Source of the DNA: Psococerastis gibbosa | Lineage: Eukaryota; Arthropoda; Insecta; Psocodea; Psocidae | DNA length: 64,000 bases | Direction: 5' to 3' | NCBI GenBank assembly: GCA_963971405.1 | Contig: OZ020486.1 | Coordinates: 29,907,419-29,971,418, forward strand | Shown here: in pieces, positions 1 through 10,690 of the stretch | Position numbering within the stretch: position 1 is the first letter of the stretch | Layout of the letters: the number at the start of each line of letters is the position of its first letter | Notes under the pieces: generated by a model | Told to the model about the DNA's origin: nothing | The model's input: only the letters and a program-made list of their open reading frames with translations | The model's database searches: none | Program-made: the position numbers and the translations under genes

Positions 1-15
1 TGTGGAAACCACGCC
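1..15. mobile_element. Terminal remnant of a PIF/Harbinger-like MITE
   Basis: The first 15 bases (TGTGGAAACCACGCC) followed by TTA match the right terminus seen in complete copies (GGTGGAAACCCCGCC then TTA). The rest of the element lies outside the window, if it exists. Confidence 0.5.
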
Positions 16-368
16 TTACCTACATAAAGGTACAGTCATAAAAAAATAAATTGAGTATGCCTAATCTGGATCAATACATACCTATTTATATTATCGTAAG
101 TACAGTATTGTTAAGTCATGAAAATGAAAGAAATGAGAAAAATCGACGTGTTACTGTATACGTAGGTTTTTATCAATTCAAAATAGTGCCTCTTTTAGGA
201 ATAAAATTTGTGATAAATCGTTATATAATATAGTGTCCATACTAGCTAGGCCAGTCAATAACAATAAATATTCTACAAAAGGGCCAGCTTTTTGAGGCAT
301 CTGAAAATGTTCACTACCGGCTAAAATCACATCGAATTCTCTAAAATTGGTAAAAACACAGATGAGGA
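16..368. other. 3' flank of the receptor, no other feature
   Basis: AT-rich sequence downstream of the receptor stop. It probably includes the start of its 3' UTR. No poly(A) signal on the minus strand, no other gene and no repeat I recognise. Confidence 0.5.
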
Positions 369-968
369 TCACAGGAAAGACTCATTATTTGCGGTTCCGG
401 GGGGAGGGTCCTCGACGCGATCACCATGGGTCACATGTGTGCTATTGATCACAGTGTATTGCGGGTCACCATATTGCGAATGGTAGAACTCTTCCCTCAT
501 CATATCATTCAATGAGGCACATTTGAAGAACAGGATTTGTTGGAAGGGCTTTCGGAAGTCCCGGTTTAAGGTTGCATAAATGATGGGATTGAGAAGGGAG
601 TTGGCGTAGCCAAGCCACAGGAACACAGAAGACAGCGACGTGATCGAGTCTTGTTCTTTCAGGAACGGCCGTACAAGCGCGAGGACAAAGAAGGGCAACC
701 AACAGATTGTGAAAGCACTCATGATTATGCCGAGAGTGGTTGACGCTTTTCTCTCCTTCGCAAGCTGGAAGCGTATTCGTTTTTGTTGACTAGGAGTACC
801 AATTAATGCCGCAGTAGACTTGCGGCCACTAAACGACTGGAGTCGGTTGTTGTTCCGAGCGGGCTTCTGCGTCGCCTCTCGTTCTCCAGCAGGCCGAAAC
901 GTTGACGCCTGGGATTCATTGGAGCTTCGGGGAAAGCACCTCGTACTAACGTTTGTCTGGCCACTGCA
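369..968 (-). CDS. 5-HT7: 5-HT7-type serotonin receptor, last coding exon (residues 297-495)
   Basis: This is the C-terminal coding exon of the same receptor. A pyrimidine-rich tract ending TTACAG stands directly before the TGC codon at 968, and the phase 0 matches the donor at 22611. Seen: rest of loop 3 (about 297-368, basic, polar); KERKASTT leading into TM6 with FTICWLPFF (W386, P388); ECL3; TM7 with NSLLNPIIY (423-427); helix 8 NRDFRKPF followed by C446, a likely palmitoylation site; tail ending E-S-F-L, which fits a class I PDZ ligand. The TGA stop is at 369-371. The joined protein of 495 aa is in the usual range for arthropod 5-HT7 receptors. No frameshift or stop interrupts it. I see no AATAAA or ATTAAA on this strand in the remaining 368 bases, so the 3' UTR probably leaves the window. 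Confidence 0.94.
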   Translation of the reverse strand, partial: CSGQTNVSTRCFPRSSNESQASTFRPAGEREATQKPARNNNRLQSFSGRKSTAALIGTPSQQKRIRFQLAKERKASTTLGIIMSAFTICWLPFFVLALVRPFLKEQDSITSLSSVFLWLGYANSLLNPIIYATLNRDFRKPFQQILFFKCASLNDMMREEFYHSQYGDPQYTVINSTHVTHGDRVEDPPPGTANNESFL

Positions 969-1164
969 CTGTAACAAGAAGAACAGTTTTGGTTACTTTT
1001 TGAAGTCCCAATGAAAAATGTTTACAGCTTTGGGCATCCAAATTTATGTATGAATAATGTATGTATAAAGTAAAAAAAATATACAGTATAAATGTCTACA
1101 AATAAATCATCTATATTTCGTATGTTATGTGGCACAATTTTTTTTAAAACTAGAAATCATAATA

Positions 1165-1436
1165 AATTACAACTTCTTCTTCTTCTTCCTCTTCCCTCTT
1201 AGTGCAGCGTGAGGGGGTCACTCCGAACCCATTTCTTATACTCGACCCGGTTGGACGCTAACGTCTTGAGCTCGGCCATTGATTTTCCTCTTGATGTTCC
1301 ACTCTGTCTGCTGATGGGTCTTCTACCTTGTGGCCTCGCTTCCGCCAACCTCCATTCATCCTTTTGGACATGGTCAAATCATTGCAGCTGCTTGTTCTCC
1401 ATTCTTCTCTCTATGGAATCAACTTCCAGGTCTTAA
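1165..1436 (-). pseudogene. Non-LTR retrotransposon 3' end with (GAA)n tail
   Basis: Minus-strand translation up to the TAA at 1199-1201 gives RRMENKQLQ, one in-frame TGA, then a basic stretch with GRRPISRQSG and a Trp-containing end (EYKKWVRSDPL). This is the layout of the C-terminal tail of many arthropod non-LTR reverse transcriptases. A GAA/GGAA tail follows at 1171-1198. It is 5'-truncated and dead. Exact clade not assigned. Confidence 0.6.
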
Positions 1437-2679
1437 CTGATGCGGTTATTTTAATATATTACTTGAAATTAAATAACATGGGATTAATGAAAAAAATAAT
1501 AACAATTAAAGAAACAAGTAATAAATTTTGCCATTAACTTAGGTTGTAAGAGGCAAACTCTCCCCATGTTCTCACGGCATTATATCCGAAAATAGGGAGT
1601 CAAAGAAAGATCTGTTGGTTCGAGCTGTGTCCCTGTTTTCTTGATGCATGAATAGACAGCGTAGGAACAGACGACAGATTTCAAATTGGTAACACCATGC
1701 TTCTGACTTGGCACCTCGAGCATTGTCAGTCAGCATGGCAAACGCTTAATTGGACTTTATTAGAAAGGGTCCCAAGAAACATAATTTCCTTGGGAATACA
1801 GAAGAGTTTTTTAACTTGCATTTATCAGGTAACATCAGAAAGCTTTCAGAAAGCTATTAAAGTTGGGAATAGATTAATTTTGTGTGACAGTCATTGAAAA
1901 AGTTTCTGGGCTATAAAATTCTTCTGCCGGCAATATGGTATTTTAAATAAAGCATGATTGGAAAACACTACTATGAAAAAGTAAGTCTGTTTTATAACCA
2001 TTATACATCCTCACTCCGTAATTTTTTTTTTGAAAGCTTACATTTTTTCGAATTTTTCATAAAAAAATTCAGCTGCGAAACGAGGAATTAATCAATTTAG
2101 TCAAAAATGGCCAAGCCTACGGCTTTTGGTCGTCCAAACAAACCTTTTACTTCGCCAAAATGTTTATAATGAGTTACTGCACAAGTTTAGTATAGACGCA
2201 ACTTTACTCTTTCGCAATTGCTAAGCCCTCAAATATACATACAGTATATCTTGACCTCTACTACACTACTAGATAAGCTATAAGCTGCTAGAAATGGGTG
2301 AGTTGAAATTCGTTGAAGTGAAGGTATAATTTTGCAAAGAGAAGCGAGAGGTGGCAGTTCGATTTGCGAAACATTGGTCAAGTCTCCAGAGGATAGCTTG
2401 CTTTTCATCTGTTTCGCCTATAAATTCCAGAGGAACCTTTGCATTTCAATGAAGTCGGAGCTGACCTACGGGAAAGGTTCTTTATTATGTAAGACGGAAA
2501 TCGCCGTGGCTCGGCTTGCCGCCAAGTTGAGCAAATTAATTCCTCTAGCGAATTACTAATGCCAGCAGATCCTTCAATCCCCCGGCATAGTTTCTCAATT
2601 TGCATTAAGCGTATCGGAAAATTCCATACAATAAGGTTATTCACAGCTCGTCGATTCGTATTTATTAATGTAACCCTAA
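1437..2679. other. Intron sequence, nothing recognised
   Basis: AT-rich, short non-conserved ORFs only. I recognise no repeat or gene between the LINE fragment and the MITE at 2680. Confidence 0.4.
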
Positions 2680-3063
2680 GGCGCCCATTCCATTGACCGG
2701 CTAGGGCTATTTCCAAAAACAGTGCCGTGGTAGCAGACACTCAAGACTTAGGTTGCGTTTCCACTGATCTCGCATTGCAGAATGCAAATGACATTGACGG
2801 AAATTAAAATTTTTCTTTTTATAGAAATCTATTAAAATGTTTGTACTTAACATATCCCATGACGCCATTTTTTAATTTTAGTTTGTTTGTTTGTGATTTT
2901 ACTGTATGATCATTGATCAATTTTAACTATTGCATAGAGGAAAATAAACATTTCCGTCAATTCTGCAATGCGAGGTCGGTGGAAACGCCACCTAAGTCTT
3001 GAATGTCTGCTACCACGTCACCGTTGTTGGAAATAGCCCTAGCCGGTCAATGGAATGGGCACC
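2680..3063 (+). mobile_element. PIF/Harbinger-like palindromic MITE, copy 1 (384 bp)
   Basis: It starts GGCGCCCATTCCATTGACC and ends with the inverted equivalent (..TGGAATGGGCACC), flanked by TAA and TTA. Inside each arm, after GACTTAGG, a second inverted pair (TTTCCACTGACCTCGCATTGC and its complement) encloses a ~210-bp centre. No transposase. Assignment to PIF/Harbinger rests on the 3-bp TWA flanks and GG-starting TIR; no autonomous partner is in the window. Confidence 0.8.
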
Positions 3064-3376
3064 TTAGCACCTTAGCACATTGAGCATGCCCTACACAAGC
3101 AGAGGCAGTCGTAGCTTAATTTTCCCCGCCACAGCGCCCAGTCGTTTTCTCCATTCGCCATGGTAGTCAGGATTTTTCGGGGGGGGGGGGGCTGTGGCGC
3201 CCATGATCCCATCTAGTGTAAATTATTGTTTTCTTCCATTGTATCTAGTATATTCTTTAGAACTTATGGTGTTACTGTATATGAGAGCATATACTGTATA
3301 TGTACATATAGGTACCTCAAAATTAAATTATTCTACTCTATTATTCTATAGTATCACATCTACCTATATATATATA

Positions 3377-4281
3377 CAAGGTCTGTAAATAAAGTAATGA
3401 GAGGAGATTTTTTAAAAAATTTCACATAAATATATTTAGATTTCAATTCGATATCCCTCGAAGTAGTTCCTTTGTGCGTTGATAAAGCACTGGAGGCGGC
3501 TTTTCCACTCTTCAAAGCAGTGCTGGAACTCAGATTCCCGGATGGCCTCCAGTTTGCTGGTTACGGCGGATTTTATGTTTTCAGTGGTACCAAAATGGCG
3601 TCCTTTGAGCTCATGTTTGATCCTGGGGAACAGGAAGAAGTCACAAGGACGCACATCGGGTGAATAGGATGGTTGAGAAGTTCATACTGGTCAGATATTC
3701 ATTGATTGGCATCGCTGTGTGACAAGGCGCATTGTCATGATGCAGCACCCAATTGTTCTTGATGTTTGGTCGCGCTCGCATGAGCCTTTTTCGAAGGTTA
3801 ACAGTTGTGTGGTTTAAATTTAATCTATGAGCGATCATTCTGACTGTCAAACGTCGATCGGAACGCACAAGAGCCCGCATTTTGTCAATTTTTTCTTCCA
3901 ACTTTGCAGTTGAAGGTCTTCCACTGATTCGTCTTCAATCATCTCCCGACCCTCTGGAAATGCCTTAAACCATCAATAAACCTGTGCCCTTCATAAAGAA
4001 GTCTACCCGTAAGCCTGTTGAATTTTTTCAAAATTTTTACTCGCACTATACCGAAGTTTCACAAAAAGCTAAATTCTGCCCACTCATTTTCGTGACACAC
4101 TATTTAAACAAGTTTTTCAAAAGTAGACACAAAATTTGAGGTAGGTAGTAACGCTATGAACTCCAAACTTGCCCTGAATGCTCATTACACCTTGTTTTTG
4201 AATGCCTGAAAATTTCAAAGCCCACGATTAAACCTGTCAAGAGCTATAACATCAATCTCATTACTTTATTTATAGACCTCG
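3377..4281 (-). mobile_element. Mariner element, internally deleted (905 bp)
   Basis: TA target duplication at 3375-3376 and 4282-4283. TIRs of about 26 bp: CAAGGTCTGTAAATAAAGTA on the left and, inverted, CGAGGTCTATAAATAAAGTA on the right. The minus strand holds transposase remains: a helix-turn-helix region (LVRSDRRLTVRMIAHRLN, about 3800-3880), the second catalytic Asp motif HHDNAPCHTA (about 3720-3750), and the CDFFLFPRIKHELKG region (about 3600-3650) to a C-terminus ending YFEG. There is a frameshift near 3670, broken frames before 3901, and loss of the part between the HTH and the HDNAPCH motif. The element is therefore shorter than the usual ~1.3 kb and cannot make transposase. Confidence 0.93.
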
Positions 4282-4283
4282 TA

Positions 4284-7029
4284 TGTAAAGTACAATCATA
4301 GCCTACTAAAGTACCGACAAAATTAAATATGTATTATAATATATAGCTTTTGATGTATAGGTAGAAGTAGCCAAATGCAGAAAATAGGTAGGCTACTAAG
4401 TACTACTATAGATATTGTTTTTACAAGCTACCATAATAATTTCTTCACTTCGTTTCCTGTTTTTTCCTCGTCGGGTGACCCTGGACAAGGGGCAATACCT
4501 GTATATTGAAAAAATTTTAAATAATAATACAAACGAAAATGTTCATTATGAGATGACATAAGCTGCTCCCGCTCGGTCTAGGTGCTATAAATTAGTACCT
4601 ACAGTATCTGCAGTATTACAGTTTACTATAATAATGTATTGTTTCTCTTCACATCTTTGTACATTCTCTGTGCACATCAATCAACTTTTTTCTACCTATT
4701 TATGTGTAGGTACTAATTTATTTGACACAACGCAACGTCTAAACCTTTTTTACTCTCCAGCAGAGGAAATCGCAATGTGCAAAAAAGCGCCAAGAAGCAA
4801 AAATCTCATCCCATTCAAGTCTTATCTCTTCGTAGCTGCCAGTTACAAGCTTCTCATTTTTTACCTTCCAGCATCCAGAGTTTTCATTGTTTGTACCTGT
4901 CTTGTATTCCTGAAATTAGTTTTTCGTTCCTGGAAAAGTCTGTTACATATGTCATTATTTAAACGCGAATGGTAGGTAGTTTTTTATAGCACACATATAC
5001 GAGTAACAAGCAGCTGTCCATTGCAAAGACATGTTTTTGTTTTACGACACAATTTATTAAATGTTGACCCATTTTCAATACTGAGATGTACATAATTTTA
5101 TTGTTCCTTCCATTGTTCTAGTATTTACGAAATGTATAATTAATATTAGGGTGGCTAGAACAAAAATACATGTCTATGTCACTACCTGCTTAAAACGATC
5201 AACGATGGTAATAAACATTAAATTGACAGTTCTCGTGGTCAAAATTCTTAATGTTTTACACTAGTGAGCCAAAGCTTAAGTGCCAATGAAATATAAAAAA
5301 ATAGCACTACAAGCTACCATTGTACATTCTAAATCTGTAAATCTTATAATATTGAAAAATTATAATGAAATAGCTGAATTTTGAACTTTGTCCAAAATCT
5401 TATGATTGGTTTGTATGTTGCTGTTGTAGCGTTACTGTCAGTGTTATAGATATACGAAATGGCAGTGCATCGTATTACCAAATCATTTAAGTTGGAACAG
5501 TGACGCATAAATACTACAGCACTACCGGCATTCAAAAATGTATTACCCATCTCTAGAAACTGTTAATACTGATTCAACAAGCCTTCATTCAAGTCAATGA
5601 ATAACGGTTGACGCTTGACGAACGGCTTACTAGTAGGTATCGCATATTTGTCAACAAAATTGAAAATCGTGAACTTTGTGTCACTGACGAGTTTCCTAAA
5701 ATAACGCCGGTTCCTATTAAAAGGGCATACCTGTGTATCATTTATCATCATATGCTTGAGCACTGCTACATTAAAGCTGCAGCATGCGGTCTTCGTGTCT
5801 AAAACGCATATAAAGGGAGAGAGCAGTAAAAGAGTGTTCAACAATTTTACGATGTCATAACCTGACCAGTCAAAGAATTGGAGAATCCCCTGCCAGCTGC
5901 AATTTCGTATTGCGCCAGCCATATCTCCGTTAAAGTAAACCCAACAAATGTCTTTCCAACCCCTTCTCAGCTGTAATTTTAGTAGCTCATAGTATTCTCA
6001 GGATCTAAAGAAAAGAAATGGTGAGAGTTAGAGGTTAGAATTCTTGCTTCTCAAACATTTTCCTGATAATTAAAAACTTATTTATCGGATAGAGTTTAGT
6101 GTCCAGTGATCAATCACTAATCAATTGCTCCATGATAACTGGTATGTATCTTGTAACACGGGTGTGTATACCGTACTTCGGACTCCCAAATATGTGCAAG
6201 TAGGAGTATATCTTATTATACAGCACAGTCGTTTGCTATATAATTTTACGTTACTAGTCAATAGTCTCTTATTGCAGTTCCTGTTGAAATTAAAAAGTTA
6301 ATTTTTGTGGCACTGATATATAGGTAGTCTAAAGTTAATATTATTGCATATTCCAAAACAACTACTTATAATGCTGATCGAACCATTGTTCTACGTTTTA
6401 TAATCAGTAACTATTGATGCTTAATAAATATACCAATACCGCAGTTTTCCAAATTCAGCAATCTCAGAAATTATTAGGTTTGATGGAGTTACTTTCGGAG
6501 AGAAGTTTCCATGCCGTGACAGGTTTTACCGATAAATGTCATCAAAAATTGATCTCAATGGATCCAGCTTTATTTACATCTCAATTAAATTACTTCTAGG
6601 AATTTTATGAAGATTTTTTTCAAACTTTTCCCTTTACTTTCCAATAATTTGCAAATAAAAATATGACAAAGTTTAACCGATTTCCATTGCTCTCTCCAGG
6701 CTATTTCTACAAAATAGTTTCAGGAAGATTAAACCAGATAAAAGAAATTTCTTTGACGTTTCTGACAGGGAAGCGAAAAACAGCTTTTCGCTTCTATTTT
6801 TGAAGTGTTTTGATCATTTTTCGAGTGGCGACTAGCAAATTCACAAGGCGCCCAAGCGCAAAACTACAGTACTATAAATTCGTCGAGAAAGTTTGAAAAT
6901 AAATCACGGATGTTCTTTGAAAATAGACCTAACTCTTTCATAATCCCTGTTCCCTAACATTACATCGATGCTTTTTCTCTCTTTCAATATCCAAAAAGAT
7001 GACGGCTTTCAATTAATGCGCATCTTGAA
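4284..7029. other. Intron sequence, nothing recognised
   Basis: About 2.7 kb of AT-rich DNA with only short, composition-driven ORFs (the longest is 119 codons on the minus strand at 5563-5922). No domain, TIR or RNA gene recognised. Confidence 0.4.
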
Positions 7030-7430
7030 GTGAGCGTGTCTCTAATGCTGAGATCATGATGCGAATGGACACAGAAGCCGAGTTGCTGCTGACGGTGAAG
7101 AAATGGAAACTAACATGTGATGAGGAATGAAAAATATCGCCTTGTGCATATTATAACCGAGGAAAGAGAGAAGGACTAAGGACTCCCAGCAGAAGAAGAA
7201 TATCATGGTTGCAAAGACTGAGTCAGTTTTGCATATAACCAAGGAAAGATAGAAGGACTAAGGACTCCAGGCAGAAGAAGAATATCATGGTTGCAAAGAC
7301 TGAGTCAGTGGTTTGGAAAGAGCACGACTTCCCTTTTCAGAGCAACTGTCTCCAATGTCAAAATTGCGGTGATGATCACCAATCTTCGACAGAAGAGGCA
7401 CTCAAAGAAGATGAAAAAGAGGATACAGCT
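7030..7430 (+). pseudogene. Non-LTR retrotransposon 3' end with 82-bp internal duplication
   Basis: One frame of the downstream part reads GRRRISWLQRLSQWFGKSTT followed by LFRATVSNVKIAVMITNLR, a typical C-terminal tail of RTE-like arthropod non-LTR elements. The stretch from about 7150 to 7226 (GAAGGACTAAGGACTCC..) is repeated at 7232-7307 with period 82. The 5' part aligns with the fragment at 46530-46880, so both come from one family. 5'-truncated, frame-disrupted. Confidence 0.7.
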
Positions 7431-7570
7431 TTAAAAATGCTGACCCACTACACTAGTCACCGCCTTTTATGCAGTTTGCCAGTGTGGTCCAGCGTTAATG
7501 ATGCTATGGCGAAGAGGTGAGCTGCCACCCCGCGGCGATGAAGCGCTTGTTATAATATATATATATAAAG

Positions 7571-7775
7571 CGACTTCTGTGGCAAGGTGGTAGCGTGCTT
7601 GTACTTGTGTGAGTCTCTACAATCCTTGTGGTCGGAGACGTGTCGTAACTCGACACAAGTACCTATTAGGTGACTTAGTGAGGCGATTGAAGAGGTTAGT
7701 CGGATACATTCATTAAATTGCTTGTACCGGTATGTGATTTATCTTTCATTAAAATAAAAAAAAATTAAAAAATAT
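7571..7775 (+). mobile_element. SINE-like repeat, family 1, copy A
   Basis: The head reads TGGCAAGGTGGTAGCGTGCT, close to a pol III A box within a tRNA-like start. Then come GAGTCTCTAC, a short hairpin (GTGTCGTAACTCGACAC), a conserved body (GTGAGGCGATTGAAGAGG) and an A-rich tail. Five more copies occur in this window. A clear B box is not visible, so tRNA origin is inferred from the A-box-like head and the tail. Confidence 0.7.
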
Positions 7776-7779
7776 ATAT

Positions 7780-8920
7780 TATGTATAAGTATGTATTTAC
7801 TAAATATACCAGTGGGTAAACTGTAATTTTAAGCCAAAAGCAGTTGCCTGGAAAGCCGACAATCATAGAATCCTGCTCAGCTTAAAATGACTGACTACTA
7901 TGATTCCATTTCATTAAGTTTATTAGCTCTTGTAAAAAGCCCTCACTATATTACTCCAATAGCGCTTAAACTGAATAAATGCAGAATATGTGGCTTCTAT
8001 GAGAGTGTATCAAACGAGGTTCATTTCGCGAATGATTTCCTCGAATGTGATTTTATGAGATTGATTTTGTTGGCAGAGCTCAGTCTATTCTCTGCAGTCG
8101 CATTGGTTTTGTAGTATTTTCCTTTCTGCATATGACGGCTTCCATTTTCTCTTTTGATCTGGTAACCAGCATATGAAATTTTGAGTAAATATTGCATCTT
8201 TCTATTTTAGAATTGTTTGGCTAACAAGCAGAGTAAAACTGACCAGCCATCATGCCTCTTAACTAGCTTTAGGATTTTCTGAGTATATTGGAAATATGCG
8301 GAAAATTATGTTTTTTAATGAAGATTTTTAAAGTATTAATTAATGACAGACAAAGGTCAAACCAATACGTATCATCAACATCAACAACCCTGCAGAATAG
8401 CCACAGGGATAGAAACATCCCTATCCACCCATAACAAATTTGTAGCTTTTATTATGTTTTATTACTACCAGTGGTCCAGAGAGAACATTCGCTGAATTTT
8501 ACAGTGCCTGTGGGCTGTGTTCCTTTCAATTTTTATTAACAAAAAAAACTATTAACACGACAACATGACATGACAACAAGAAAGAGTCTGTGCCAATGAT
8601 ATATAATATGATACGTTTTAAGATCGGTTTAATTAAATGTGAAGCACTTAAATACGACATGAAGATGTTCAGCGTATTCCTGGGGTTCTAAGAAAAATGT
8701 GGATGTCTCATATCGAATGTGTAATTTGGTGCAGACAGGAAATTAATATTATTGGTATAATATCGCCCAGTAACTTTTATAGCGGAAACTATATATTGTA
8801 CCTACTGTAACCTGAATGTGTACAGTAGGCTGATTATGATGATGCTCTACTGTTAGATTTTCAAAATACGGTGGAGATGTGCAGTACCGTACTCATTCAC
8901 AAGTTCCAGATATACATACA
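7780..8920. other. Intron sequence, nothing recognised
   Basis: AT-rich; no repeat or conserved coding sense that I can recognise. Confidence 0.35.
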
Positions 8921-8922
8921 GC

Positions 8923-9010
8923 AGGCGCGGATTTAAAACTCGGGAAGAGGGGGGAGAGAAAAAATTGAGAATTTTGCTTGTAAACCCTCCCATATAATTA
9001 CAGCTTACTA
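8923..9010. mobile_element. Possible hAT-like element end (CAGGCGCGGAT..)
   Basis: CAGGCGCGGATTTAAAAC followed by a G-rich tract resembles the left end of the element at 52864. No matching right end found, so only one terminus is called. Confidence 0.4.
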
Positions 9011-9029
9011 CATTACTGCTGTACATTGA

Positions 9030-9600
9030 ATGGAAGGTATGACTTATATTCGGTATATATGAATGCAGTTTACAAAATCGATAACTTACTCGGCAAAGGT
9101 CACAAATCCAAAATCGTCATTTTTCAGGAGAGATAAAAAACTGTTTTAAAAAATCCTCGACTTTTGGGATATTTTTAGTAATTTTCACGTTTTTATCCGA
9201 ATATGTATTAAGTATAACAATTTGGCACCCTAACAAAGGATAGAATTATTATATTTTGGACTTAAGACCTTTTCACACAGAGTTTGGTTTGGTAAGGAGG
9301 ATTTATGTGGTTTTCTATATCCACTTTAGCTCTTCATACGATTTTATTCAGGATTTGAGTACATTGCCATTGGAAGGAGTATTTTTTTCTGCATCCAACG
9401 ATAATAATAACTCAATTTCGCATTTTTTGGATTTAGGACCTTTGCCGAGTAAGGTATCGAAATTATATTTCCGTTTTAAAAACTATCTTTGATATACAGT
9501 ATGTACAATTAGGAGTAAGAGACGGCCATAGGCCCTAATCTCGCTGTATTTAAATTATTATTTTTTCAATAAAGACTTTATTATTATTAGTAGTAGTAAA
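9030..9600 (+). mobile_element. LINE 3' end with (ATT)n tail
   Basis: The segments GAATGCAGTTTACAAAAT, GATATACAGTATGTACAATT and GCCATAGGCCCTAATCTCGC, ending AATAAAGACTTTATTATTAT, recur at 42410-42850. Shared 3' ends with a polyadenylation-like AATAAA and short tandem tail fit a CR1/Jockey-type retroelement 3' UTR. A short open frame ends at 9492 (..LYFRFKNYL) but is not long enough to prove coding. Confidence 0.55.
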
Positions 9601-9725
9601 AATAAAATAAAAATAAAAATTAAATTAAATAGAAGACTAATATAGTCTTATTGTTAGCTTTTTTTGCAATAAAGTCGTTTTCAATTTCAATTTCAAATAA
9701 ATATTATAAATAAATAACAAAAATA

Positions 9726-10135
9726 AATGATTATGCCTTGTTTAGCAGCACTGTATGAGCCTTTTGTCCCAAATAAGCGCTAGTTTGGGGATGCAGGATG
9801 CATTATTATGTAAGTTATTGTATTTTGTAATATATGCTCCTTGTCCTGGGAATACTGAACAAGGAAAAGAAAGAAAAGAAAGTAGAAGATTATTATTATT
9901 ATTATTATTATTATCAATGGGAGGGAATAATAATAAAAACAGACTAGCCTATTAACATTAAATAACAAGTAAAAAATAATAATAATAAAAATAAATAAAA
10001 TGAAATAAGTAAGTAAATAAAATAAACAGTATAAATAAATAACAAAAATAATATGATGAAGCCTTGTTTAGCAGCACTGTATTTTTCTTTTGTCCCAAAT
10101 AAGCCCTCGCTTGGGGATGCGGGATGTTATTAAAA
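9726..10135 (+). repeat. Direct repeat pair, ~325-bp spacing
   Basis: CCTTGTTTAGCAGCACTGTA, TTTTGTCCCAAATAAG and TTTGGGGATGCAGGATG-like sequence occurs at about 9726-9812 and again at 10052-10132. Both copies are preceded by ATAAATAAATAACAAAAAT and followed by AT-rich tandem sequence. Probably a duplicated retroelement tail. Confidence 0.6.
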
Positions 10136-10149
10136 AAAAAAAATCGTTT

Positions 10150-10278
10150 ACTGTGCGAGCCCCCGACAAGTTGATTAACTAGGGGGCCCACAGGTTATTT
10201 GTATTACAAGGGTATGATTGTTTACTTTCATAAATCTATTCCTTCAGCGCAGGGGAGTACCGGCCGAAGAAAAGATTA
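10150..10278 (+). mobile_element. Retroelement 3' end (inverted twin at 14008)
   Basis: It contains GTGCGAGCCCCCGACAAGTT, CCCACAGGTTATTTGTATTA and CAGCGCAGGGGAGTACCGGC followed by GAAGAAAAG. The same sequence is present inverted at 14008-14135 with a longer GAA tail, so this is the 3' end of a GAA-tailed retroelement. Confidence 0.6.
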
Positions 10279-10399
10279 CTGTATAATACATTAAATGCTT
10301 TCCAATTTATATATGAGAATGGTGAATGAGGAGTGGCTATGACCAAGCATGGTGAATAAAATTATACTTGGGGCTGCAACTCTTCTCCCTATCCTAAAA

Positions 10400-10690
10400 C
10401 ATTCCGTACCCAGGAATTTTGATAGGGCGTTTCAGTGGATGGTGAAAATGCTTTGAAAATATAGATCTGAAATATTGCGGTTATATATATGTATTTCGAA
10501 TGAAGCAGGGTTTTGATTTTGACGAAAAGATTCATACAACTGCAAACAGAAGGGCCTGGGGGTTGAAAAAATAGGCCTGAAATATTGAGGTTTCATGCAT
10601 TTTGAATGCAGCAAGGTTAAGTTTTTACCTATAGGAAAATCTTTTTGAAATCTTGGGACCTCAAAAAGTAAAATTTAATTTAAAATCTCG
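10400..10690. repeat. hAT-like end plus two copies of a ~110-bp repeat
   Basis: CCGTACCCAGGAATTTTG (10405) resembles ends at 34547 and 47571. Two tandem units containing CTGAAATATTG and a ..CATTTTGAATGCAG.. segment follow, at about 10456 and 10565. The same unit, mostly in the opposite orientation, recurs at 34800, 48211, 52923 and 53541. Confidence 0.5.

Noticed and set aside
5563..5922. 119-codon minus-strand ORF
   Set aside because: No recognisable domain, composition like the surrounding intron, no sign of splice context or repeats of the frame.
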